A stretch of 42,224 nt of DNA from an uncultured delta proteobacterium (GTDB lineage Bacteria; Myxococcota_A; Polyangia; Polyangiales; Polyangiaceae), in assembly GCA_903892415.1 (NCBI GenBank), contig CAITIQ010000016.1, positions 1 to 42,224 on the forward strand, read 5' to 3'. The notes under the pieces are model-generated. The model did not search any database, was not told where the DNA came from, and was given only the letters and a program-made list of their open reading frames with translations. The stretch's first letter is position 1; every line of letters starts with the position of its first letter. The position numbers were made by a program, and so were the translations under genes. Shown here one piece after another: positions 1 through 6,612 of this stretch.

Positions 1-3
1 ACC

Positions 4-213
4 TTGGCACGAGTCATTCACTCCGTGCCAAAGGCACTCCGTAGACCTCCCTGGACTCCGGCCACTTCGTAGCCTTCGTCCACTCCGGTTCCGCCGAAGG
101 CGGATGAGTGAACAGAATGACTCGTGCCCTCTTCAAAAAGAACGGCCGAAGGCCCCGTTGGATCATCAACTTGGCACGAGTCATTTAGTTTGCTGCATCC
201 GCCTTCGGCGGAA
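4..213. repeat. Dispersed palindromic element, copy A (with part of a preceding copy)
   Basis: The core at 89-185 is a long inverted repeat. Arms AATGACTCGTGCC (116-128) and GGCACGAGTCATT (173-185) are perfect 13-bp complements around a 44-nt centre containing GGCC-GAA-GGCC. Outside them lie CCGCC-GAA-GGCGG (91-103) and its reverse complement CCGCC-TTC-GGCGG (199-211), so the palindrome extends over about 89-213. Another right arm, GGCACGAGTCATT, sits at 6-18, so the window opens inside a preceding copy. Between them, 19-88 is a spacer with repeated ACTCCG motifs. The same core recurs at 40296-40393, and spacer plus outer hairpin recur at 12622-12690. The right end stops 6 bp short of the heme A synthase stop codon and could also terminate its transcript. 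No other gene is seen in 1-219. Confidence 0.85.
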
Positions 214-219
214 GTCCGC

Positions 220-1170
220 TCAACCGTGCGCCGGTGACGCCTTTGAGAGCGAAGATTGCGCCGCAGGCGCAGGTCCCCACGCTGCTGCTACGACCATCAC
301 GACGAAGCTAATCCAGGCCGCATCACCGACCAAAAGGTGAAGCAGCTGCAAAGCAGCGGGCGCAGCCAGCAGCAGGTTGACCAGGCCGACAAGAACCTGA
401 AGCAGCACCAAGAGGCCGAGCGCCTTGCCCGCCGAAGCCGCAGCCCGATTACCGTTCCGCATGACCTGCCCGGCGATGAACAACAGCAAGAGCGCGCTTG
501 CGACCGCGGTAAACGGGTGGATCGCTCGTAGCTTCAAGAACAGATGTGCGCTCGGCGCCAAATCCAGTCGCGCGCCCTCGAGGAAGGTATCCGATGGAAA
601 GAGCGTGTCTCCCAGCGCTGCGATTGCGCCGGAAATCCCGGTCGCGAAAAAGGCGAAGCCGCCCGCGTAAAAGAGCGCTTTGTGCCGAGTCCCCGAGCTC
701 TCTGCCCGCGGGTCGAGGTAGGCGAAGACCGTGGTTGCGGTCATGCTGGCGATTAGGAGAAACGTGTTGGCGAGGTGTGCGCTCATCCAGTAGCCGCGTG
801 CGATCGAGGTGTCTTGCGCGACCTTCTCGTAGAGTACGATCCCCGCTCCCACCGCCGCTTCCGTCAGCATGAAGAACAGCGACCACGCCGCTGCAGCTCG
901 GCCAGGATGGGCCTTGGGCAAAAGGCGAAGGGCGTACACCAACACCACGACCACGAACAGCAACGCCAGTGAACTGGTGATGCGGTGAGTGAACTCAATC
1001 AGGGTGGCCGTTGACGAGCTGCGCGGTACGACCTCTCCGTTGCAGGTGGGCCAATGCGACCCGCAGCCAGCTCCCGAGCCAGTAACTCGAACGAAGGCGC
1101 CCCAAACGATTACCGCGAGCGTGAAAGCGAGGGAGCAGATGGTCAGCTTGCCGTAGGCCGAGCGAGTCAC
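220..1170 (-). CDS. ctaA: Heme A synthase (COX15/CtaA family)
   Basis: Integral membrane enzyme that oxidises the C8 methyl of heme O to a formyl group, giving heme A for cytochrome c oxidases. Counting from the GTG at 1170 (316 aa), the family signature GAFVRVTGSGAGCGSHWPTC lies at residues 24-43, with a cysteine pair C36/C43 in the first periplasmic loop. The four expected heme-ligand histidines are visible: H62 (FTHR), H132 (SAHL), H218 (IHPF) and H278 (LLHLLVGD). About eight hydrophobic segments fit the family. The frame stays open upstream to about 1299, but that would overlap divergent larB. The GTG is preceded by AGGGAG, at a rather long 14-nt spacing, so the start is not certain. No heme O synthase or oxidase subunit lies in the window; those genes may be beyond position 1. 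Confidence 0.93.
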   Translation of the reverse strand: MTRSAYGKLTICSLAFTLAVIVWGAFVRVTGSGAGCGSHWPTCNGEVVPRSSSTATLIEFTHRITSSLALLFVVVVLVYALRLLPKAHPGRAAAAWSLFFMLTEAAVGAGIVLYEKVAQDTSIARGYWMSAHLANTFLLIASMTATTVFAYLDPRAESSGTRHKALFYAGGFAFFATGISGAIAALGDTLFPSDTFLEGARLDLAPSAHLFLKLRAIHPFTAVASALLLLFIAGQVMRNGNRAAASAGKALGLLVLLQVLVGLVNLLLAAPAALQLLHLLVGDAAWISFVVMVVAAAWGPAPAAQSSLSKASPAHG

Positions 1171-1256
1171 GAGCAGATTGTGGTCTCCCTCGCTGCGGAA
1201 GAAAAGGGGCGAACTCCCTCGCCTGCACGATCGCGGACGGTGTAGAAGCGCGAGCG

Positions 1257-2042
1257 ATGAACGTTCGGGCGATTCTTGAGGGTCTTGCCAACGGTGCACT
1301 CGATGTCAGCGAAGCTCTCGCGAAGCTCGCGATTTCTCCGCTCGTCGAGCTCGAGGGTGCTGTGGTCGATGTGCATCGGCAGCTGCGCCAAGGCGTGCCC
1401 GAGGTCATCTTCGGTGAAGGCAAGAGCGAGGCGCAGATCCTTGCCATCGCGCAGACGCTCTTGGACCGGCAGCAGAACGTCCTCGTGACACGAGCCAGCG
1501 CTGCAGCGTTGGCCGCGATTGCGCAGGCCTTCCCGAACGCCCAGCTTCATCCGCTCGCGCGCACCGCACGGATCGAGATTGAGCCTCCGCTGCAGCAGGA
1601 CTTTCGCGTTGCGATCATGACCGCGGGCACGACCGATCTTCCGGTGGCCGAAGAGGCGAACGAAACGTTGCTCGCGGTGGGAATCCGCGCCGAGCGCGTG
1701 GTGGACGTTGGGGTCGCTGGTCTGCACCGATTGCTCTCGCGCCTAGAGACCCTACGCGCGCAAGACGCTCTGATTGTGATCGCTGGCATGGAGGGGGCCC
1801 TACCGAGCGTGGTTGCAGGCTTGGTGGCGACTCCGGTGGTCGCAGTCCCAACCTCGGTCGGTTATGGCTCTGCGTTGGGCGGGCTGACGCCGATGATGGC
1901 GATGCTTACCAGCTGTGGCAGCGGCGTGACGGTCGTCAATATCGACAACGGATTTGGCGCGGCGATGGCCGTGTTTCGGATGGCAACGGCGCTGGCTCAG
2001 AGCCGCGCTCGCGAGAAAAGGCCCGAGGGATCCTCAACATGA
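1257..2042 (+). CDS. larB: LarB, pyridinium-3,5-biscarboxylic acid mononucleotide synthase
   Basis: First enzyme of nickel-pincer nucleotide (NPN) cofactor synthesis; LarB carboxylates and hydrolyses nicotinic acid adenine dinucleotide. The 261-aa product has the family's layout: a helical N-terminal part, then an AIR-carboxylase (PurE)-like domain with AIMTAGTTDLPVAEEA near residues 123-138, PTSVGYGS near 199-206 and the C-terminal signature LTSCGSGVTVVNIDNGFGAA. The stop codon overlaps the larC start in an ATGA (2039-2042), implying translational coupling. The 86-bp gap to divergent ctaA must hold promoters for both genes. The other pathway members, larE (sulfur transfer) and an NPN-dependent racemase such as larA, are not in the window, so the cofactor's client enzyme is unknown. 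Confidence 0.93.
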   Translation: MNVRAILEGLANGALDVSEALAKLAISPLVELEGAVVDVHRQLRQGVPEVIFGEGKSEAQILAIAQTLLDRQQNVLVTRASAAALAAIAQAFPNAQLHPLARTARIEIEPPLQQDFRVAIMTAGTTDLPVAEEANETLLAVGIRAERVVDVGVAGLHRLLSRLETLRAQDALIVIAGMEGALPSVVAGLVATPVVAVPTSVGYGSALGGLTPMMAMLTSCGSGVTVVNIDNGFGAAMAVFRMATALAQSRAREKRPEGSST

Positions 2043-4036
2043 AGAAGAAGCACGAGTTGCCGCCGGCCGACATCATGATCAAGCGCCGTCCGCGTCCTGC
2101 GGAGCCGGAGCCCCGGCCGTCGCCGGAGCCGCGTCGTGGACCTCCTTCCGACGACCGTCGAGGGCCGCCTGCGCGCAGCGGCGGAAACTGGGGCGATCGT
2201 CCGCCCTCGCGTGACGGCGGCGATCGACGCGGACCGCCCGCACGCAGCGGTGGGAACTGGGGCGACCGTCCTCCGTCTCGTGATGGCGGCGGCGATCGGC
2301 GCGGACCGCCTGCACGCAGCGGCGGCAACTGGGGCGATCGCCCGCCCGCACGCAGTGGTGGCAACTGGGGAGACCGTCCGCCTGCGCAGGGCGAGCGATC
2401 GGCGGAGCGGCCGCGCTACGACGGCCCGCGCGGAGACCAGCCTCGCTTCGAACGACCGCGCTTTGATCGCCCCGCGGACGCCCCGCGCGAGAAGAAGCCG
2501 CGCTGGGTGCCGCGTGTACCGCAAGGGCAGGCGCCGGTCTCCCATCCGAGTCCGGCGGTCGAGACGCCGATGGAAGCGAGCACGCCGCACGGGCCGCTCG
2601 ACCACGAGCACGGCCCTGGTCATTCGCACGAGGGGCATTCGCATGACCACTCGCACGATCACTCGCACGAGGACGGCCACTCGCACGATCACTCGCATGA
2701 GCACGAGGACGGCCATTCGCACGCGCATGAGCATGGCCACTCGCACGAGGACGAGCATTCGCACTCGCACGAAGACGGGCATTCGCATTCGCACGAGCAC
2801 GGCCACTCGCACAGCCATGAGCATGAATCGGCGCTCGAGCGGGTGACGCTGCCGCGCGGGGCGGGGGTGGGCAAGGTGCTCTTCTTCGATGCCAACTCGG
2901 GGCTGGCTGGCGACATGATCGTCGCTTCGTTGATCGACCTCGGTGTGCCGCTGCAGGTGGTGCAAGAGGCGGCGGCTGCGGTGCTTGGCGCTCCGGCCTT
3001 TCACCTTCACATCGGTTATGCGCTCAAGCACGCGATCGCCGGCACCTTGTTCGACGTTCACGAGGAGGGCTCGCAGCCCGCGCGCAACTACCGCACCATT
3101 CGTGGGCTGATCGAAGCGAGCGCGCTGGCGGAGGACGTCAAGTCGCTCGCGTTGCGCATCTTCGCGCGTTTGGCCGAGGCTGAGTCGCACGCCCATCGCG
3201 TGCCGCTCGAGGAGGTGCACTTTCACGAGGTCGGTGGCGTCGACGCGATCGTCGATATCGTCGGAGCTGCGGCCGCATTGACCTACGTCGGTGCGGAGTT
3301 GGTGATGTGCTCGCCGCTACCGATGGGCCGCGGTTTCATCCGCGCGGCGCACGGCATGTTGCCGAATCCACCGCCGGCGGTGCTGCATTGTTTGCGCGGT
3401 GTTCCCACGGTTCCGGCCAATCTCGAGCTCGAGCTGGTGACGCCCACGGGCGCCGCCATCATCGCGACCGTGGCCACCTCGTTCGAAGCGTGGCCGTCGA
3501 TCTCTCCGCTGCAAATCGGGGTAGGCGCGGGGCATCGTGACCTTGCGGATCGGCCCAATTTGCTGCGCGCGGTGCTCGGTGAGGCGCCGCTCGTACGGCG
3601 CAACTTGATCGAGTTGGCGAGCAACATCGACGATATGACGCCAGAGCTCGCGGCCTTCGTCGTGGAGGCGCTGCTCGCGGCTGGTGCGCGCGATGCGTGG
3701 CTGACGTCGGCGCTGATGAAGAAGGGCCGGCCAGGGCAGATCCTGCACGTGCTTTGCGACCGCGAGCACGAGGCGGTGGTCACCTCTACGTTGTTGCGCG
3801 AGTCGACGACGTTGGGCGTGCGCAGGACGGAGGTCAGTCGCGCAGAACGTCCGCGGCGCATGGTTTCGGTGGAGACGCGCTTCGGCTCGATCGAGGTGAA
3901 GGTGGCTGAAGGTCCCTTCGGTCCGGCGCATGCCAAGCCCGAATTCGATCAGTGCCGCAAATTGGCGGCCGAGCACGGCGCCCCGGTTCGGGAGGTCCTG
4001 GCGGCAGCGCTAGAGGCCTTCCTAGGGACGCGCTAA
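2039..4036 (+). CDS. larC: LarC, nickel-pincer cofactor nickel insertase, with a long repetitive and His-rich N-terminal extension
   Basis: LarC inserts nickel into pyridinium-3,5-bisthiocarboxylic acid mononucleotide in a CTP-dependent reaction. The catalytic part begins near residue 279 (VGKVLFFDANSGLAGDM) and runs to 665. Family hallmarks include HFHEVGGVDAIVDIVG near 395-410, ELVTPTGAA and NIDDMTPE. Its length of about 387 aa matches complete LarC, and it is one continuous frame. Ahead of it are about 278 extra residues: an Arg/Gly/Pro-rich stretch with four imperfect RSGGNWGDRPP units (residues 45-115), a charged segment, then about 33 histidines between residues 184 and 262 in HSHEDGHSH-type runs. 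His-rich tails in nickel proteins such as HypB and SlyD bind or store nickel, so metal storage is a reasonable inference here. Start follows from the ATGA overlap with larB. Confidence 0.92.
   Translation: MKKKHELPPADIMIKRRPRPAEPEPRPSPEPRRGPPSDDRRGPPARSGGNWGDRPPSRDGGDRRGPPARSGGNWGDRPPSRDGGGDRRGPPARSGGNWGDRPPARSGGNWGDRPPAQGERSAERPRYDGPRGDQPRFERPRFDRPADAPREKKPRWVPRVPQGQAPVSHPSPAVETPMEASTPHGPLDHEHGPGHSHEGHSHDHSHDHSHEDGHSHDHSHEHEDGHSHAHEHGHSHEDEHSHSHEDGHSHSHEHGHSHSHEHESALERVTLPRGAGVGKVLFFDANSGLAGDMIVASLIDLGVPLQVVQEAAAAVLGAPAFHLHIGYALKHAIAGTLFDVHEEGSQPARNYRTIRGLIEASALAEDVKSLALRIFARLAEAESHAHRVPLEEVHFHEVGGVDAIVDIVGAAAALTYVGAELVMCSPLPMGRGFIRAAHGMLPNPPPAVLHCLRGVPTVPANLELELVTPTGAAIIATVATSFEAWPSISPLQIGVGAGHRDLADRPNLLRAVLGEAPLVRRNLIELASNIDDMTPELAAFVVEALLAAGARDAWLTSALMKKGRPGQILHVLCDREHEAVVTSTLLRESTTLGVRRTEVSRAERPRRMVSVETRFGSIEVKVAEGPFGPAHAKPEFDQCRKLAAEHGAPVREVLAAALEAFLGTR
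2156..2386 (+). repeat. In-frame tandem repeats coding for RGPPARSGGNWGDRPP units in LarC
   Basis: Three to four imperfect units of roughly 36-72 bp encode Arg/Gly/Pro-rich repeats, with NWGDR recurring at LarC residues 50-54, 73-77, 97-101 and 109-113. The last units are shorter, which fits expansion and contraction by slippage or unequal recombination. The composition is typical of disordered RGG-like segments. Confidence 0.8.
2588..2824 (+). repeat. Low-complexity His-rich coding tract in LarC
   Basis: Runs of CAC/CAT alternating with TCG, GAG and GAC encode His-Ser and His-Glu/Asp dipeptides across LarC residues 184-262, with about 33 histidines in under 80 residues. This is a candidate nickel-binding reservoir placed directly ahead of the nickel insertase domain. 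Confidence 0.85.
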
Positions 4037-4054
4037 CCACCGGCCGAGCACAAG

Positions 4055-4129
4055 TTATCCACCGATAGTTTAGGGCTAAAAGCCGCACAAAGGGGCTAGT
4101 TGTGGAAAACCCTCCACGGGTTTTCCACA
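4055..4129. terminator. Hairpin between convergent larC and argS, with three DnaA-box-like 9-mers
   Basis: A perfect 12-bp inverted repeat (TGTGGAAAACCC at 4101-4112, GGGTTTTCCACA at 4118-4129, 5-nt loop) lies between the convergent ends of larC and argS, so a bidirectional terminator is the simplest reading, although there is no clear U-tract. Each arm ends in TTTTCCACA, and TTATCCACC occurs at 4055-4063. All three match the DnaA box TTATCCACA at 8 of 9 positions. A DnaA-binding role is possible but unproven. Confidence 0.5.
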
Positions 4130-4155
4130 GGCCGCCCCAGCGCCGCCCGACCGAG

Positions 4156-5880
4156 CTACATCCGCTCGATCGCGGTGATGCCGAGCAGCTCCAGGCCGCG
4201 TTGCAGTACCTGGCCCGAGAGCTTGCACAGAGCCAAGCGCGACGCGCGCAGTTCTGGCTCCGCCTTGAGCACGGGGCACGCGGTGTAGAAGGTGCTGGTC
4301 ACCGAGGCAAGCTCGTAAAGGTAGGTGCAGAGCCGATGCGGCTCGAGCGAGCTCTCGACGTCGTTCACTGCGTCGGAGAAGGCTAGTAGCGTGAGTGCGA
4401 GCGCACGCTCGGCCGGCTCGTTGAGCAGAATGGGAGCCGACTCGAAGGGGGCGTCGGCCTTGCGCAAGATCGACTGGGTTCGAGCGTAGGCGTATTGCAG
4501 GTAGGGGCCTGTGTTGCCCTTGTCCGCCAACATACGGTCCCAATCGAACACATAGTCTTTGATGCGATCACTCGAGAGATCCGCGTATTTGATCGCGGCG
4601 ATCGCGATCGAGTGAGCGGCCGAGTCAACCGCGGGCGGCGGCTCGTCGCGTTCGGTGGCCTTGGCGAGCACGGTGGCTTTCGCTCGTTCTTCACCTTCGG
4701 CGAGCAACGCAGAGAGGCGAACCGTCTCTCCTTCACGGGTCTTGAACATCTTCCCGTCCGCCCCGAGCACCGAGCCGAACTGTACGTGCTCGGCACGTGC
4801 GCCGCCCATGTAGCCAGCCAGCTCGCCGGCTTTGAAGATCATCGCCAAGTGCTGCGATTGCGGCGAGCCAACGACGTACAAAAGTCGCGTACCGCCGAGT
4901 TTTTCCACGCGGTACCGCAGCGCGGCGACGTCCGTCGCGCCATAGCCGAAGCCGCCGTCCTGCTTACGCAGCATCAGCGCCATCGGATTGCCCTCGCGAT
5001 TGACGAAGCCGGGCGGGTACAAACAAAGCGCGCCTTCATTGATGCTGGCGAGCCCGCGCTCTTCGAGCTCCTGCGCCAGCGGTGCGAGCGCCGGGTTGAA
5101 GAAGCTCTCACCGCAGATGTCCTCGCCTTTGAGCAACACGCCCAAGCGAGCGTAAATCCCGCGCATGTAGAGCTTGGATTCGTCGATCAGCCGCCGCCAC
5201 GAAGCGAGCGTCTCGGCGTCCCCAGCTTGCAGCAGGACGACCCGCCGCCGCGCGCGCTCGGCGAACTCTGGCGAGCTGTCGAACTTTGCGCGGGCCTGCT
5301 TGTAGAAGCTGTTGAGCGCCGCTGTGTCGGTGGTGCCGTCGGCGTCGGAATCGAGCAGATGCTCGATCAACATGCCGAAGGGCGTGCCCCAATCGCCGAG
5401 GTGATTTTGTGGCACCACGCGGTGACCGCGGAAGGCGAGCACGCGGTGCAAGGCATCGCCGATCACCGTGCTGCGCAAATGCCCGACGTGCATCTCCTTG
5501 GCGGCGTTGGGCGACGAGTAGTCGATCACGACGACCTCGGGGGCAGGGGACAGCGCTACGCCAGCCCGCTCATCGGCGAGCTGCGCCGCCAACGCCGACG
5601 CCAAGAAGTCTGCGCGCAGATGGATGTTGAGGAAGCCGGGCCCGGCGATCTCGACCCGCTCGAGCACCGAGGGCGCGTCGAGATTGGCGACGATCTTGGT
5701 GGCCAGCGCGCGCGGATTTTCTTTGGTCAGCTTCTGCAGCGCGAGCGCGCAGTTGGCTTGGAAGTCCGCGTGCGTCGAGCGGCGCAACACCGGATCTGTT
5801 TCGGCGAACTCAGGCCCCAGCGTTTTGACGATGGCCGCTCGCAGGACAGCGGTGAGCTCTGTAACGACGTTGGTGTTCAA
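4156..5880 (-). CDS. argS: Arginyl-tRNA synthetase
   Basis: Class I aminoacyl-tRNA synthetase that charges tRNA-Arg. The N-terminal Add-1 domain (GPGFLNIHL) is followed by the catalytic signature DYSSPNAAKEMHVGHLRST, where HVGH is the HIGH motif. GKMFKTREG stands where other class I enzymes have KMSKS, which is normal for many ArgS proteins. The C-terminal DALR anticodon-binding domain ends in ELLGITAIERM. I chose the TTG at 5880: it overlaps the upstream TGA (5877-5879), has a GGAG (5889-5892) 8 nt upstream, and gives 574 aa, close to the E. coli length. The frame stays open to 5916 but would then overlap the upstream gene by 40 nt. The gene is translationally coupled to the thioredoxin-rhodanese gene and ends a long minus-strand block. 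Confidence 0.95.
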   Translation of the reverse strand: MNTNVVTELTAVLRAAIVKTLGPEFAETDPVLRRSTHADFQANCALALQKLTKENPRALATKIVANLDAPSVLERVEIAGPGFLNIHLRADFLASALAAQLADERAGVALSPAPEVVVIDYSSPNAAKEMHVGHLRSTVIGDALHRVLAFRGHRVVPQNHLGDWGTPFGMLIEHLLDSDADGTTDTAALNSFYKQARAKFDSSPEFAERARRRVVLLQAGDAETLASWRRLIDESKLYMRGIYARLGVLLKGEDICGESFFNPALAPLAQELEERGLASINEGALCLYPPGFVNREGNPMALMLRKQDGGFGYGATDVAALRYRVEKLGGTRLLYVVGSPQSQHLAMIFKAGELAGYMGGARAEHVQFGSVLGADGKMFKTREGETVRLSALLAEGEERAKATVLAKATERDEPPPAVDSAAHSIAIAAIKYADLSSDRIKDYVFDWDRMLADKGNTGPYLQYAYARTQSILRKADAPFESAPILLNEPAERALALTLLAFSDAVNDVESSLEPHRLCTYLYELASVTSTFYTACPVLKAEPELRASRLALCKLSGQVLQRGLELLGITAIERM

Positions 5881-6518
5881 TCGGGTCGCTCCACCGGGAG
5901 AAACGCGCTCTCCCAAGCCAAAATACCACCCTCCAAGAAGGCGACGCCCATGCCAGCGGCCGCTAGTTTGTCGGCCAATTCACGCGATTTTTCGCCGGTT
6001 CGACAATAGAGGACCGGCTCACCGTCGAGCATCTGCAGCTCGGCCAAACGCGACTCGAGCTCGGCCTCGGGGAAGCTCGCCGCCCGCGGCAGACGCGCTC
6101 GGTTGAAGGCGCTGGCTTCACGAATATCCACCGCGGTGACGTGCCCCTGCGCGATCAACTGCGCGAGCTCCGCAGGCTTCACGGCCCCTTCGGGCCGCGG
6201 CATGAACGGATCGAGCATGGCCAGCAAGTCCGACTTGCGGCGAACGCCCGCCTCCATCAGCACAGGGCGCCCTTTTGCAAACACGACGAAGCTCGGCACC
6301 GACTGAATGCGGAGCAGCTGAGCCAGCCGCTTCGACTTGTCGATATCGACCTTGCGGATCTTGAGCTTGCCCTCGGTTTCACGTGCGAGGGCGTCGATTT
6401 CCGGCGCCATGGTTTTGCACGGCTGGCACCAATCAGCGGTGAAGTACACGAGCACGGTGTGCTCGCTCTTGATGACTTCGCGTTCGAAGTCCGCCTCTGT
6501 CACATAGGCAATGGCCAT
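5877..6518 (-). CDS. Thioredoxin-rhodanese fusion protein
   Basis: A 213-aa two-domain protein. Residues 1-105 form a thioredoxin fold with the active site WCQPCK (C31 and C34) and the cis-proline motif VPSF (P75). Residues 112-210 form a rhodanese-like domain with DIREASAFNRA and the active-site loop YCRTGEKSRE, cysteine at C172. No signal peptide is seen, so it is probably cytoplasmic. The pairing suggests thiol-disulfide exchange coupled to persulfide or sulfane-sulfur handling; the substrate is unknown. A one-base-step overlap with argS (TTGA) shows co-translation. It follows the fused permease gene by 94 bp, which contains a short GAGCGG/CCGCTC stem (6563-6581) but no other gene. Confidence 0.88.
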   Translation of the reverse strand: MAIAYVTEADFEREVIKSEHTVLVYFTADWCQPCKTMAPEIDALARETEGKLKIRKVDIDKSKRLAQLLRIQSVPSFVVFAKGRPVLMEAGVRRKSDLLAMLDPFMPRPEGAVKPAELAQLIAQGHVTAVDIREASAFNRARLPRAASFPEAELESRLAELQMLDGEPVLYCRTGEKSRELADKLAAAGMGVAFLEGGILAWESAFLPVERPD

Positions 6519-6612
6519 GGCCCGCTTCTAACGTAGCCCTGTGAGGATTGCGAGCCCACGGTGAGCGGGGTGCGACCGCTCGTGCGAATGGCTTGCGTTT
6601 GGGGCGGCAGCG

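Noticed and set aside
104..340. Short plus-strand open frame at the window start
   Set aside because: It begins in the palindromic repeat and then runs antisense to ctaA; the shared peptide is discussed as a repeat property, not as a gene.
2588..2824. Regular repeats that could suggest a CRISPR array
   Set aside because: The periodicity comes from His-Ser/His-Glu codons in frame with LarC; there are no unique spacers.
1997..3226. Minus-strand open frame opposite larC
   Set aside because: Its Arg/Val-rich repeats are only the complement of the His-rich and RGG-like coding tracts.
2039..4036. A programmed frameshift splitting larC, as known in Lactobacillus
   Set aside because: Here LarC is one uninterrupted frame including the NIDDMTPE-containing C-terminal domain.
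4740..4760. Missing KMSKS motif in ArgS as a sign of inactivity
   Set aside because: Many functional arginyl-tRNA synthetases lack a canonical KMSKS; the rest of the enzyme is intact.
4495..6009. Long plus-strand open frame opposite argS
   Set aside because: Antisense to a clear ArgS with all motifs, rich in Arg/Ala/Glu as expected for a shadow frame.
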